Source: Carposina sasakii
Lineage: Eukaryota > Arthropoda > Insecta > Lepidoptera > Carposinidae
Length of the DNA stretch: 64,000 nucleotides
Assembly (NCBI GenBank): GCA_014607495.2
Contig: CP053175.1
Location: 8,506,770-8,570,769, forward strand
Direction: 5' to 3'
Shown: in pieces, positions 1 to 10,249 of the stretch
Numbering within the stretch: position 1 is the first letter of the stretch
Layout: each line of letters begins with the position of its first letter
Translations under genes and position numbers: made by a program
The notes under the pieces: model-generated
The model's input: only the letters and a program-made list of their open reading frames with translations
Told to the model about the DNA's origin: nothing
The model's database searches: none

Positions 1-171
1 TGTCAGAAGCTGCTCATTATCACGCCCAAATAGGTCCATATCGAATAATTCCCAGAACTGCCAGCCGCTAGGAAAATTTCTTTCGATTGTTTCCAGTACG
101 GCGTGGTAAGCGTCTTCATCACCTGTGGGGCACCAACGGGTCGCCAATTCGCCCATCGTTGTAAGAGCCAT
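1..171 (-). CDS. N-terminal fragment of an unrecognised protein, running off the window
   Basis: An ATG on the minus strand at 171 opens a frame that stays open for 57 codons to base 1, where the window ends. The peptide is mixed in composition and ends in a tryptophan- and aspartate-rich stretch (WQFWELFDMD), which looks more like real coding sequence than chance. A longer overlapping frame (3-236) also exists, but this one has the more protein-like composition. I do not recognise the family; the start of a transposon-encoded protein is a reasonable guess given the surroundings. The 5-prime flank holds the repeated GACGTC motifs described separately. Confidence 0.35.
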   Translation of the reverse strand, partial: MALTTMGELATRWCPTGDEDAYHAVLETIERNFPSGWQFWELFDMDLFGRDNEQLLT

Positions 172-239
172 GATCTGAAATTATAGGCACTTGATATACT
201 CGTACTTCCAACGGAATTTAGATAATGTCGTTTCAATTC

Positions 240-435
240 AAGCGACGCTATTAAGATTTTAAACGTTCTCGTTTAATGCGACATCGTTGAATCTATACGA
301 CGTCGTTGACGGTGTCCAGCTAATACGACGATACTATTTTTTATGCGACGTCGCTTGCTTTTTATGCGACGTCTTACATTTCGTACATTTTCTATACGAC
401 GTCGATAGTCGATAGATATTTAAACGACATTGATT
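240..435. repeat. Cluster of degenerate TATACGACGTCG-like motifs
   Basis: Seven or so copies of a short motif occur within about 200 bases, spaced roughly 20-35 bases apart. The best copies read ATACGACGTCG or ATGCGACGTCG around a self-complementary CGACGTCG core; flanking ones are weaker (GCGACATCG, ACGACGATA, ACGACATTG). Most are preceded by a T-rich stretch. They lie directly upstream of the minus-strand frame at the window start. Possible roles are transposase-binding subterminal repeats or a promoter array, but no function can be assigned from sequence alone. Confidence 0.5.
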
Positions 436-480
436 GTGAGACCTTATTATGTCTTTCGAATCATGCACTACTGACGCGCA

Positions 481-859
481 ATGTGCGAGTCGTGCTCGAG
501 TCGACTAATTATGCTATGTAAGTGCATTCTACATCACTATTACAAAGGCCGGTCCTCAAAGTTCACCGAAATAGTATTATTTTCTTCTACATCACTATGT
601 ACTGCGACAGCTTATCTTAAGTTGTCAGTGCTTAGTGTAAGACAAATAATTATAAATCAGGCCTATTCCACTCTAATCCACTGGGCAAATCCATTGATGG
701 ATTAAATTCTACTTTTAAATCTAGTCTAATCCAAAAAGTTTATTTGTGATACACACATTATTACAGTTATCACACAGTTATTTTTAAAAGTAACATTACG
801 AATTAAACAGCATTCACGTTGGACATCTTCAAACACATTATCTGACTCCGAAAGCCGGT
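481..859. other. Non-coding stretch, nothing recognised
   Basis: Only short chance frames. A local repeat of CTAATCCA-like words occurs around 671-733. No terminal repeats or coding similarity were seen. Confidence 0.4.
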
Positions 860-1342
860 AGATTCGTTATTAGAGACTAATACTTAATATAAATATTTAT
901 TCTATTCTTTATTGTACACAGACATTTTATATGGAAAAACATTTTACATTGACAATGTACAAAGGCGTGCTTATCCCTATAAGAGATTTCTTCCAGCAAA
1001 CCACTTGAGATAGCGAAAGTTGGGTGAAAAAGGTAGATTGTATGTGTACACAATACCAAATAAATATACTTACATAAACCTACATAATATCAATATACCT
1101 AAATAATAATACATATCTACATATAATAAACCTAACCTACATAGACTTACAATAAAAGTATCTTACAATAATAAAATAACCGACAGACCTACTAAGGAAG
1201 AGAAAGGTAGTATGCCTTTACTTGTCTCTTAAAGATGTCAATTGTAGGACAATCACGTATGGTGTGCGGTAGTGAGTTCCACAGCTTGACTGCATAGACA
1301 GTGTAGGAGTAGTCATATGCAACAGAATGATGACGGGGAGTT
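860..1342 (-). mobile_element. LINE A, 3-prime part (end of ORF2 plus 3-prime UTR)
   Basis: This is the 3-prime half of a Jockey/CR1-like non-LTR retrotransposon on the minus strand. Bases 1192-1342 encode the last 50 or so residues of the reverse transcriptase ORF, with the usual LINE C-terminal pattern (LWNSLPHTIRD, then IDIFKRQVKAYY), ending at TAG 1192-1194. The 3-prime UTR follows and is nearly the same as the copy inserted at 41339-41635. The 5-prime half continues at 3886 after the piggyBac insertion. Joining the two halves with a single TTAA gives an uninterrupted frame across the break. Confidence 0.8.
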
Positions 1343-1360
1343 TTAACACGGTCAGCGCCA

Positions 1361-1469
1361 GTGTATACTTAAGTATACACCAAGGGGTGAGTTGTCACAG
1401 GCCAGTGTATACTTGAGTATACACAGTACTATGCCAATTTCGCGGGCCAGTGTGTAGCTCAGATACACC
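1361..1469. repeat. Subterminal palindromes, left end of piggyBac
   Basis: Three palindromic units: 1361-1380 (GTGTATACTTAAGTATACAC, perfect), 1405-1424 (the same with TG in the centre) and a degenerate unit at 1450-1469. Two of the three are preceded by GGCCAGTG or GGGCCAGTG. They probably serve as transposase binding or end-recognition sites. Confidence 0.75.
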
Positions 1470-1699
1470 GTTCCATACATTTTAGTATGGCGTTTGAAAG
1501 CGTTGGCCCTGGAGAATGTACTAGTGTATTGGGGTTTGATTATGTATAAAAATGAAAAAGTTATGATTTTTTTTTTAACGGAGACTTTTATTTTCTATAG
1601 GAACATACAAAAAAAGTAAAATTCTTCTTCTTAAACATGATTATTTCAGTCTTAAATCAACTTATTATCTATATTATCCTTCAAAGAAGTTCTTAAAAA

Positions 1700-3439
1700 T
1701 TAGTGTGCCTTGTTGAAACATTTTCGGCAATAAAAACATTTACAAATATTGCAAATCGTTATTACTTGGGCAGCGTATTTTCGTTTTCCGTCTATGATTT
1801 TGCCTTTTTTGCCATAAATTGCATAGCAACCTTTACAACGACCTTTCTTCGGTTTCGGAGAGTTCTCAATGATGTTGTCAACAAGTTTGTGTACTGCTGA
1901 AGTTGAGGCTGCTTGTCGCTCTTTTTCTGGCTCAGTTACATTTCCCTTGTGTTTGTCAATCATCTGTTCAATAACAAGCTCTCTAAATTCGGTGATAGTC
2001 AACTTACTTTGCCTGGAATATTTAGAGTATAAGAAATAGGCATTTACGAGACTTGTACCCCAGACCAATTCAAAAATAAGCTTTCTATACCACTTCACAC
2101 AACGCCTTAGTGCTGAACTATAAGATGCCATTTGGTCGCTCACATCAATTGATGATTTTCCGGTATTGTAATCAACTATGGAAGATGGTTTTAGAATAGA
2201 TCTTCCAGTTTTGGTCCTGATGGTCTCCATTGATTTCGCAGAATGTTTAGTGCTTAGTACAGTAACGTATCGTTTATCTTTCCATTTGGTCAAAGCTATT
2301 TTCCCATCATCCGTCTCCATGCCTGCCAATTCTCCTCTCTTCAATGTCTGTCGAACAACTTCCTTTGATGCATGTTTTCTGTTCTGTCTAAATGTTCCGA
2401 CTAAATCGGTCTTCCTATGTTTTAGCCTATAAGCCAGAGGAATACTAGTATAATAGTTATCTGTATATAGTGTACGTCCGGCATCAAGCAAACCTTCTGT
2501 CATCTCCATTACAGCTTTCTCAGACATATCTTTTACTGTCGATGATGATTTGCCACAATAAACAGAAAGATTATATGTATACCCTTTATCTGTGCATAAT
2601 TTGAAGACCTTTATGCCGTACCTGTGTCTTTTGTTAGGTATGTATTGTCTAAAGATTAATCTGCCACGCCATGGGATCAGGCTCTCATCAACTCTCATCT
2701 TTTCTCCAGGAGTATATGAATTTTGATAATTTTTTATGAATTTCTCCATAACATTTCTCACTTTGAACAAACGGTCATTCTGGGTATCTTCTTCATTATT
2801 AGAGAAATGTAGAAACTTCAAAATCATTTCAAATCGATTACGTGACATTACAGTTCTCGCAAAAGGTAGACCATAGAGTTTATGTTTTCGCCAGTAATCA
2901 CGAATAGCTGGCAGTTTCACTAATCCCATCCATCCTATCAATCCAAAGAATTTCCACATCTCTGCTGAAACTACTGGCTTCCAAGAATGAAGTCTAGACT
3001 GGGCAGATGTATCATTTGTCAATAGATATTGACTGGCGTATATATTTGTCTGATCCACAATGAGTTCCATAATATCTTGAGTAAGAAACAACTCAAAGTA
3101 GTCCAGCGGCTGTGCATCAGCTAATATACCTTGGTATATATCTTTCATTCCTAATGTACCAGTAAATTGTTCACCCTGAGGTCCGGGATCTTTTGGTGGG
3201 ACCCATTTGATATTGTCAACGTACTGTTTGACAATCATATCTTCAGTAATATTATTTGCTGTTGTACCAAAAACACTGGGCATGCTCGGCGAATCTGCAC
3301 GCTGTGGTATTCTCAATCTCAATGATGATAAAGGAATATCATCACTACTACTGCTGTCTCCTATATCACTATAGTCACTAGGCTCATCACTAGGATAATA
3401 GTCGGGATCATAATCTGAATCGTCTGATGAATAATCCAT
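1700..3439 (-). CDS. piggyBac transposase, intact
   Basis: A 579-residue protein with no internal stop. Residues 1-50 are acidic and serine-rich, as in other piggyBac proteins. The DDE domain runs from about 110 to 470; candidate catalytic aspartates are D251 (VDESLIPWRG), D327 (YTDNYYTSIPL) and D435 (VSDQMASYS). The C-terminal cysteine-rich domain (about 535-579, CKGC then CNICKCFYCRKC) matches the zinc-binding end-recognition domain of this family. Length is normal for piggyBac (about 560-620). It cuts and pastes the element at TTAA sites. The ATG at 3439 is chosen because the acidic N-terminus follows directly. I see no inactivating change. Confidence 0.93.
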   Translation of the reverse strand: MDYSSDDSDYDPDYYPSDEPSDYSDIGDSSSSDDIPLSSLRLRIPQRADSPSMPSVFGTTANNITEDMIVKQYVDNIKWVPPKDPGPQGEQFTGTLGMKDIYQGILADAQPLDYFELFLTQDIMELIVDQTNIYASQYLLTNDTSAQSRLHSWKPVVSAEMWKFFGLIGWMGLVKLPAIRDYWRKHKLYGLPFARTVMSRNRFEMILKFLHFSNNEEDTQNDRLFKVRNVMEKFIKNYQNSYTPGEKMRVDESLIPWRGRLIFRQYIPNKRHRYGIKVFKLCTDKGYTYNLSVYCGKSSSTVKDMSEKAVMEMTEGLLDAGRTLYTDNYYTSIPLAYRLKHRKTDLVGTFRQNRKHASKEVVRQTLKRGELAGMETDDGKIALTKWKDKRYVTVLSTKHSAKSMETIRTKTGRSILKPSSIVDYNTGKSSIDVSDQMASYSSALRRCVKWYRKLIFELVWGTSLVNAYFLYSKYSRQSKLTITEFRELVIEQMIDKHKGNVTEPEKERQAASTSAVHKLVDNIIENSPKPKKGRCKGCYAIYGKKGKIIDGKRKYAAQVITICNICKCFYCRKCFNKAH

Positions 3440-3653
3440 TTTTTCGTAAACACTAAATGTCTCAAATCACTCAAACTATAACAATCAGAAAAGAAAATAT
3501 AAGAAATATAGAAAAAAATACATTGAAAATGTAATGTTTTTCTATATTTCTTCTATTTTCTTTCTTCTTTCGTATCGTAGGTTCTTCTTATGATCTGAAA
3601 CAAACCAAAAATTTAAGTTTTCAACACAAAATTAAAAATAAACGGGAAAAACT

Positions 3654-3741
3654 AGGTGTATACTGTAGTATACACCTGGCCTGCTGAATACAAATCCGTC
3701 GATTCTACATTCCCAGGCCGGTGTATAGTAAAGTATACACC
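3654..3741. repeat. Subterminal palindromes, right end of piggyBac
   Basis: Two units related to those at the other end: 3654-3677 and 3720-3741, both built on GGTGTATA and TATACACC arms and each next to a GGCC word. The right end has two units against three at the left, and they sit further from the terminus (about 145-230 bp, against 15-120 bp). The ends are therefore asymmetric. Confidence 0.7.
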
Positions 3742-3885
3742 TTAAAAAAGGGGGATAAAAAAATAAAAAATAAATAAAAAATATATATATATGTAATGAC
3801 TGACACGAGTAGAATCCAAATTTGCAATAAAAAAAATTGTGAAAATCCACACATTTTTACAGAAATGGCTTTGGCGCTGACCGTG

Positions 3886-4915
3886 TTAAGAAGAGAAGTA
3901 GTAGCTGATCGTAGTGGGCGATCTCTTGAGAACAGATAATCAAATCGCTCACGCAAATAAACAGGACAGGGTATATGGTATAAAATTTTAAATAGAAGTG
4001 TTAGTATGTGAACATTCCGGCGAAGTCGAATTGGGAGCCATTTGAGCTCTTTCCGAAATTGAGTTACATGGTCATACTTGCGTAAGCCGTATATAAAACG
4101 AATACCCAAATTTTGAAGACGTTCTAGTTTATTGAGCAGCTCCTCATTGGCATCAGGATAGCAAACATCAGCATAGTCTAATAGTGGCAGAAGAAGGGAT
4201 TGAGCTAAAGTGATTTTTGTGCTAAAAGGTAGCAAATTTTGGAGACGTTTAAGTGCATGGAAGGTGGAATGCACTTTCCTACTTACCTCACTTACCTGAG
4301 ATGACCACGAAAAAATACGGTCAAATGTAAGACCTAAGTTCTTGGCCTTATCAGTATAGGGTATCACAACCCCATTATATAATAATTGCGGAATGTTGGA
4401 TTGATTTAAAATTTTTTGCTTAAACCTGCTACCAATAACCATAGCCTGAGATTTGTCCGGATTAACAACGAGGCCAAACGACTGTGCCCAGCCATGGATG
4501 TTGGTTAAGTCTTTGTTTACCATAGACGTGGCCAACTCCAGATCCTCAACATTGAAGTGATAATAAAGCTGTAAGTCGTCTGCATAGAGATGGAAGCAGG
4601 ACGAAAGAACATCAGTGATAGAATTTATAAATATCGAAAATAGGAGAGGCGAAAGAACACCTCCCTGTGGAACGCCTGCAGTAAGCTCGCACCAGTCAGA
4701 TGATAACTCATCCGAGCGTATACACTGCAGACGACCCCTAAGATAAGAGTTAAACCATACTATAACCCGTGGAGAAACATTCAGAGAGCCAAGTATGCCT
4801 AATACAATGTCGAAGTCAACACAGTTAAAGGCGCTGCTAAAATCTAGCAGAGCTAAAATGGTGAGCTGTTGGTTGTCCATAGCCAGTCGGATGTCATCAG
4901 TAACCTTAAATAATT
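3886..4915 (-). pseudogene. LINE A, 5-prime part: reverse transcriptase fragment
   Basis: The minus-strand frame (3705-4928, the last part being read-through into piggyBac) encodes the reverse transcriptase of a Jockey/CR1-like LINE. Visible motifs are LLDFSSAFNCVD (motif A), GVPQGGVLSPLLF (motif B) and YADDLQLYY (the YxDD active site), followed by the thumb region. The element is 5-prime truncated near 4915, so the endonuclease is missing. The frame continues at 1342 once the piggyBac is removed. Confidence 0.85.
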
Positions 4916-4926
4916 TAAATACATAC

Positions 4927-4975
4927 AAGCATAAGGTCTTGTGTCATGAGTACTAAGCAACGGTATATTATATAT
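4927..4975 (-). mobile_element. Fragment of a SINE/LINE 3-prime tail
   Basis: About 45 bases match the 3-prime tail of the SINE at 33934-34128 (GGTCTTGTGTC, then GTACTAAGCAACGGTATAT). No tRNA-like head is present here, so this is a 5-prime truncated copy or the tail of its partner LINE. Confidence 0.5.
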
Positions 4976-5207
4976 TTAGATTCCGTACATTGCGAATAAA
5001 CCTGTATCCTCCAGAACTCTTGGGTGTTAAGAACACTGGAGAAGTGAATTGGTTCTCTTTATAAGTGCATGGAGATATTGCACCAATCCTAATAAGTTTT
5101 AATATAGCGTGTTCCATTTCCTCTTTAGGGGAAATCCACCATGATTTTGCGGTTGTCCAATTTGTCTGATAACATAAGAAAACAGTTGGATTATCAGTAA
5201 TTGACAA
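4968..5207 (-). pseudogene. Reverse-transcriptase N-terminal fragment, possibly DIRS-like
   Basis: A 79-residue minus-strand frame contains a stretch like the start of a reverse transcriptase palm: GAISPCTYKENQF, then PVFLTPKSSGGYRFI and RNLN. The spacing resembles DIRS-type and Ty3-type enzymes (GAI..., then LVPKKDGSWR...NLK.LN). No other domain of the same element is visible on either side, so this is a short relic. The family assignment is tentative. Confidence 0.45.
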
Positions 5208-5347
5208 CCAGTTATTGTAAAAGAATTGAATGCGACCAGCATGTAGTACCTCTACTCGCGTTTCCTCTCAACAATGTCAAATCAACTTAAATTATGATAA
5301 ACAACTTTAGTAATTATTGGACTAGACAAATTATATATCTTAATATG

Positions 5348-6607
5348 TTATTTTTGTTCACATAAATCACAAGTGTATCCTTTTGGTGAATCCTACCCTG
5401 AACATATTGCATGAGACCACAGTCCACAGAGAATGCAGCGGTATCATAATTCGTTATTTTTACCGAATTCTTTACATATAATACACTCATTATAATTATC
5501 ATCATCCACATTCATTTCATCGTCGCTATCATCATCGCAAAGAACCTCTTCATCTTCACTCACTGAAGAACTTTCTTGTAAAATTTTTCTTTTATATGAT
5601 TTTTGTTGCTTTGGTTTGTTTTGCTTCTCTTTGACAACTTTTTTTGGTTTTGATTTATTATCTTTATTTGATTTATTTCCAGTCTTATTGAGTTTCGCTA
5701 TTTTTTTCCTTTTTTTCTCCTCTAAAATAACTTTCAAAGGAGTCGCCGTCAGTATGGTAGCATGTTGTTTCCGCTGTCTTTGCCTTGGCTTAGAAAGTGG
5801 TGCAACAGTTGGTGTCTTTGCTATTGTAGCAAAGGACACCGGAGTTGTATGACCACCAGCAAGATCTTCGTTACAAATAACTGCTGAAACTGATTCAGAG
5901 CATTGATCCCTGTTTGATGGACCCGGCAGATGAGATGTATGTCCTGAAATTATGCTTATACCTTCAGATTGCACATCTTCATTAATCTGGACATTTGGAT
6001 TTTGGTTTTCAGTTGTTTGCTCCGATTCCGGCGCCATCAGCGATGTTGCCAAAAAGTCTTGATCGGTGAAAACATTTGGGTTAATTGGGTATATTCCCGT
6101 GGCTCGAAATCCAGATTCTGCTTTACTTATATTCGCAACTTATACGTATGCTTTATTAAATAGTCCTGCAACATCGTATGGAGTTATTTTTGCCATCAAA
6201 TGTGTCTTCATGTGCCTGTTGCATTCATGCCTATAAGCAGCTTTCAGCTTATAATATAATAGCATAAAAAGACACATCTAGCGGCTGCGTTCTGTGAGAA
6301 CTGTGTGGAGGAATGGAAAGCATTGTGATGTAGTTTTCTTTGCAAAAATTAAAAGCTTGAAGGGAAATGTGACTACTGTGATTGTCGAGAATCAATAACA
6401 CAGGTGATTCTTGGGTAGGTTTAGCAAATGCTGCAAAATGTTTGAGCCAAGTGATAAATAAGTCTTCGTTTATCCAGCCATTTTTAGAGTTTGTGTATAA
6501 TGCTCCAGCTGGGCCATCTTTTTCTAATAAAGGCGTCATTCTCTGCTTGGCAAAAATAAACATGGGCGGTATGAAGTTTCCAGCTACACTCATCGCACAC
6601 ATGACTG
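5348..6607 (-). pseudogene. Tigger/pogo transposase 1, C-terminal half (broken)
   Basis: This continues the N-terminal half at 9547-10180 across the Harbinger insertion. The first part carries the middle of a DDE_1 domain, with the second aspartate in [10 protein letters not shown] and the third in QPLDVSFY. After that the frame shifts near 6262 and an in-frame stop occurs near 6152. The tail (5444-6052) is low-complexity and basic, with an acidic serine run, then a cysteine cluster (CIICKEFGKNNEL). That final zinc-finger-like module is cut by a TGA at 5444-5446 and a TAG at 5393-5395 before the expected end at 5348. The gene is dead. The outer termini of the transposon were not found. Confidence 0.8.
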
Positions 6608-6739
6608 TAAAGCTGGGTATCCATTACATTCGCGAACATCTTGCGCTCCGCGCTCCCGTACCGCTCTGATGGAGACGGTAACGCGTATCTCCATAGAAAC
6701 ACGCATGCTCCACAGTCCTCTCGTGAACATTGAGCGAAC

Positions 6740-8738
6740 ATGTCGTCACCGTTAGTGGCTAGTGCAGCATATATTTTATTTCACTATCTACTCGAAGACT
6801 ATAGAAGCCCTCCTCGCTTTTGGGAATCTGACATTTACAAGAAAAGACGTTCGAATTCATTGGTGTTGGAACTCAAATCTCAAGAATTAAGTGGCCATTA
6901 TAAAAACTTCATGCGAATGTCTTCATCTAATTTTGAATATTTGTATAATTTGGTTGTACCAGCTATACAAAAAAAAGACACAAAATTTCGAAAAGTTATA
7001 TCGGCTCAAGATAAATTAGCATTAACTCTGCGATTTTTAGCTACGGGTGATAGTTTCACAAGCCTGCAATACTTATTTAAAATCTCAAAACAGGCAATCA
7101 GCAAATTTATCCCAGACGTCTGTCAAGCTATTATTAATGGACTGAAAGACAATGTGAAGGTAAGAATTGTTTTATTAATAATAGGTTTCCATACAAATTA
7201 TAAAAATAACATAAGAAGTAATTAAACGTAATCATTTACATCAAAAGAATCCGCGCTGTACTGCGATCCGCTTGGACTGCTTTGACTAATACCAGTTTGA
7301 GAGGTACTACCTGTTGAGTGTGCTGATGAATAAATCGGATCCAGTGGAGCTGTTTCTGGCCGTGTTTTATAATAATTTTGGGGCTGACTTGTGTAGTAAC
7401 CATATTGTTCATTGTTACTGAAATATCCTGCGTCAGCCTTAAAAATTATATCACATAAACGTTGTTGTACCAAATTTTTAGTGCGATGATCGTAACTTCT
7501 CAATTTGTTCTCTAAAAATTTACAAAACGTGCCAATCTCGTCGTCTTGATTTGACTTGGTCGACGCTGATTTTAAAATACCAAATGCATCCTTTAACATG
7601 GCAAGTTTTGGATCATATTTGCGTTGTTTTGGAGGCGTCGGGCGTCCGCATTTGTCGGAGATGGAGACCCATCTGTAGTTTGTGCAGTAGACGGTTGGTC
7701 GAGAGTGGCATCATTATTAGTTTCCTAAAAACAAAACAGATAATAGTCTCATTTCAACATTTCTAAGGTTGACTGGAAGAGATCCCGAAAGGGATAAGTT
7801 CGCCTATTGTTATCTTAAGTCTATAATTGTATTGTCCTATTTCCTGTGTGTGTAACGATAAAGAGTTTATAAACAAACAAACAAACAAACAGGCTAAAAT
7901 GTATGTAATACTTTATTGTATAGTCAGCGACATATTAAGGTTTACATATTTGTTTTTTTTTTAGTTGCCTAACAACCCTCAAGAGTGGTTAATGATGTCT
8001 GATTCATTCGACGAGTTATGGAACTTTCCTCATTGTATCGGCGCAGTGGATGGAAAACATGTAGTTTTACAGGCGCCTGTTAACAGTGGTACCGAATTTT
8101 ACAACTATAAGAGCCATTTCAGTATTGTGTTATTTATTTTGGCCGATGCTCATTACAAGATTAGATTTGTCGATGTCGGTTGTCAGGGCCGAATATCTGA
8201 TGGTGGAGTATACAAGAATACTAAACTATACTATTTGATGGTAAAAGGTGAATTGAATTTGCCTACTCCGACACCTTTGAAAGGACGTAATAAAGTTATA
8301 CCATATTATTTACTAGGTGACTCTGCATTTGCATTGACCGAAAACATGATGAAACCGTTTCCTGGCCAAACACATGCGAAAGGTAGTCTTGAAAGAGTGT
8401 TCAACTATCGTTTTAAGCAGAGCACGTCGTGTTGTGGAAAATGTTTTGGTATAATAGCACAAGTCTTCAGAGTTCTAAGGAAACCACTTCTGGTAGAACC
8501 AGATAAAGCAGCAGTTATAGTACTGACGGCAGCTCACTTGCACAACTATTTAAGAGCTCATTCAGATACTTACTCTTCTGGAATAAGAGAAAGCGAAAGT
8601 TTAAGAGAGGATTATGAAACATTACAACCAATAAGGAACTGTGCACGTCGGTCTCCTGACAATGCAAAAGATATAAGAAAGGAATTAGGGGATTATTTTT
8701 TAAAGGAAGGAGCTATTTCATTCCAAAATCACTATTGA
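6740..8738 (+). CDS. Harbinger transposase (HARBI1/DDE_4 type), two exons
   Basis: Exon 1 is 6740-7159 (140 codons) and exon 2 is 7965-8738 (257 codons plus stop), giving 397 residues. The donor GTAAGA at 7160 and the acceptor at 7963-7964, after a long T tract, keep the frame. Exon 1 has the helical N-terminal region, with a helix-turn-helix-like stretch (LQYLFKISKQAISKFI). Exon 2 has the nuclease core: GAVDGKH (D169), FVDVGCQG (D210), LGDSAFAL (D259) and LERVFNYRF (E283). Length and order agree with HARBI1 proteins. The start ATG lies 129 bp inside the left terminus. No inactivating change is visible. It would act together with the MADF partner encoded on the other strand. Confidence 0.9.
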
Positions 8739-9315
8739 CTGTCTGACACGCACGTTTTCAATTTAATTATTAAATACTAGCTGTACACCGCGACTTTGTT
8801 CACGTGGGATAAGTTTTTGTCCCGGGATAAAAGTTTCGTAAATGAAACATAGCCTTTGTTCCTTTTTATAATATTAGTATAGATAAATAATTTTAATAAT
8901 AACTTACTGTATTCAGTGACTGTCGCGGTTTATCGCGATCCATTAAAAATGACAAAGCTTCAAACGCGAACCAATTACTTCTATATATTTCTGATGTACC
9001 TAAAATGTAAAAAAATAAATTAAACAAGTATCCATAGTGTTTTATTTTATACCACTTATTATTACTCCAGTTACCTACCTTTCCCAGTCCCGCAGCTTTT
9101 TTTTTTGTTTTGATCTCTCTACGAAACCCCGAAAGCAGAATTTTCATTTTGTCTTTGCATATTTGCCCCGATATATCCATACCTCTTCCGATTTCCACCC
9201 AGGCGTCTTCTTTTAAATTTTTATTCTTGAAATTCTCATCCTGGGGATTCCACAGCACAGTATAGTTTCGGTACAACCCGATTAGAGTTAAACATTTTTC
9301 TTCCGACCACTCCAT
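7222..9315 (-). pseudogene. MADF-domain accessory protein of Harbinger, probably frameshifted
   Basis: The N-terminal exon starts at 9315 with a MADF (Myb/SANT-like) domain (MEWSEEKCLTLIGLYRN) and extends to about 9050. A middle exon is visible around 8934-8996 (NWFAFEALSFLMDRDKPRQ), ending at a GTAAGT donor. The last exon begins after an acceptor at 7726 and ends at 7222 with a BESS-like tail (YDPKLAMLKDAFG). In this exon the acidic linker and the PPKQRKYDPK stretch lie in different frames, implying a one-base shift near 7640. In this superfamily the MADF protein helps carry the transposase to the nucleus and to the ends. The terminal part lies within the transposase intron on the opposite strand. 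Exon borders are approximate. Confidence 0.7.
8772..8888 (+). mobile_element. 5-prime truncated RTE/SINE-type tail
   Basis: A short tail of a common lepidopteran retroelement (CACCGCGACTTTGTTCACGT, then a GGGATAAAA word, ending TTATAATATTAGTATAGATA). The same terminal words occur at 45427-45626. Confidence 0.55.
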
Positions 9316-9546
9316 AACAACCGAGCGCGGAGCGTGATTAACGACACGTACGCACTTGCGTGATATCTTGCTCGCGTCCACGAACAGACTGAGCTCCCCT
9401 TTGTGTTCGCCCAACTTACCGCCACCCTTTGGAGCGCGGAGCGCGCACCGTTCACGCTCCACGTTCGCAAACTTATCCACTACGCGGAGCTGTTGCAAGT
9501 GCGCGGAGCGCAAGATGTTCGCGAACGTAATGGATACCCAGCTTAA

Positions 9547-10180
9547 CGTTGCTTCCTCGTTCGCCGCTTGTTACAGAACCAACTCTTCTTTGTCCTTTTT
9601 CAGCGAACACTTTCCCTGGGTCTGTTACCGTGGTGATACCAGTTTCATCAGCGTTGTAAATATTGTTGGGAACAAACTTACGTTTTTCCATTAAGTCGCC
9701 AAGTTTATCATAAAAATGTGTAATTTCTTCTTTATTGAAAGCAGAAATTCTATTTAAGCTTGTCGCTTCAGCTTTGCGTATAGAAACTGAAGGATTGCGT
9801 TTCATAAAGGCGTGCACCCAATCCAATCCAGCCGTTTTGCTGTTTTGATCAAAATTGTGTTTGATATTGCTGAGTTCAGCATATTTATAAACTAGTTTAC
9901 GTAAATCTGCGATGCTAAGTCCATAGTACAGCAAACCCAGCAACTTGATTTGTTCAGCAATTTCAGTTTCATGCTGCGGGGTAAAAACAGGCTTGCGACC
10001 TAGTCTTGGGCTGTTCATGTTGTCATTTTTTAATCGATCTTTCAAAGTAGAAAATGGTATGTTATATTGTTTTGCGGCCTTTCTTATGGAAATACCTCCT
10101 TCAATTGCAGTTTTAGCAGCAAGAAGATGTTCTTCGGTCCAAGCCGCTTTAGCGGTGGTTCTTTGACGTTTTCTAGGCAT
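9547..10180 (-). pseudogene. Tigger/pogo transposase 1, N-terminal half
   Basis: The ATG at 10180 opens a protein with a psq/CENP-B type helix-turn-helix (residues 1-50, GISIRKAAKQYNIPFSTLKDRL), a second DNA-binding region, and the start of the DDE_1 domain with the first aspartate in NADETGITTV. An upstream in-frame ATG at 10246 adds unrelated residues, so 10180 is preferred. The frame runs to the Harbinger insertion and continues in phase at 6607. This half is itself undamaged; the C-terminal half is not. Confidence 0.85.
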
Positions 10181-10249
10181 ATCTACAACAATAAAAAAAT
10201 AAGTCACCAAGGGGTAATGGCGCTCAGGTGGGCGGCATAACCCCAAAAG

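Larger units (their letters stand above)
1347..3885 (-). mobile_element. Complete piggyBac element, TTAA target duplication
   Basis: A 2539-bp element flanked by TTAA at 1343-1346 and 3886-3889. The termini are inverted repeats CACGGTCAGCGCCA, 14 of 14 identical. It encodes one uninterrupted transposase on the minus strand. It inserted into ORF2 of LINE A; excision leaving one TTAA restores the LINE frame exactly, so the boundaries are certain. Intact ends plus an intact gene suggest a young, possibly still mobile copy. Confidence 0.93.
6611..9543. mobile_element. PIF-Harbinger element with both ends and two genes
   Basis: A 2933-bp element with terminal inverted repeats of 43 bp and one mismatch, beginning AGCTGGGTATCCATTAC. 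It is flanked by the 3-bp duplication TAA (6608-6610 and 9544-9546), as expected for Harbinger. It holds the transposase on the plus strand and the MADF accessory gene on the minus strand, interleaved. It sits inside the DDE domain of a Tigger gene; removing it with one TTA restores that frame (reading through [13 protein letters not shown]), which proves the boundaries. Confidence 0.95.
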
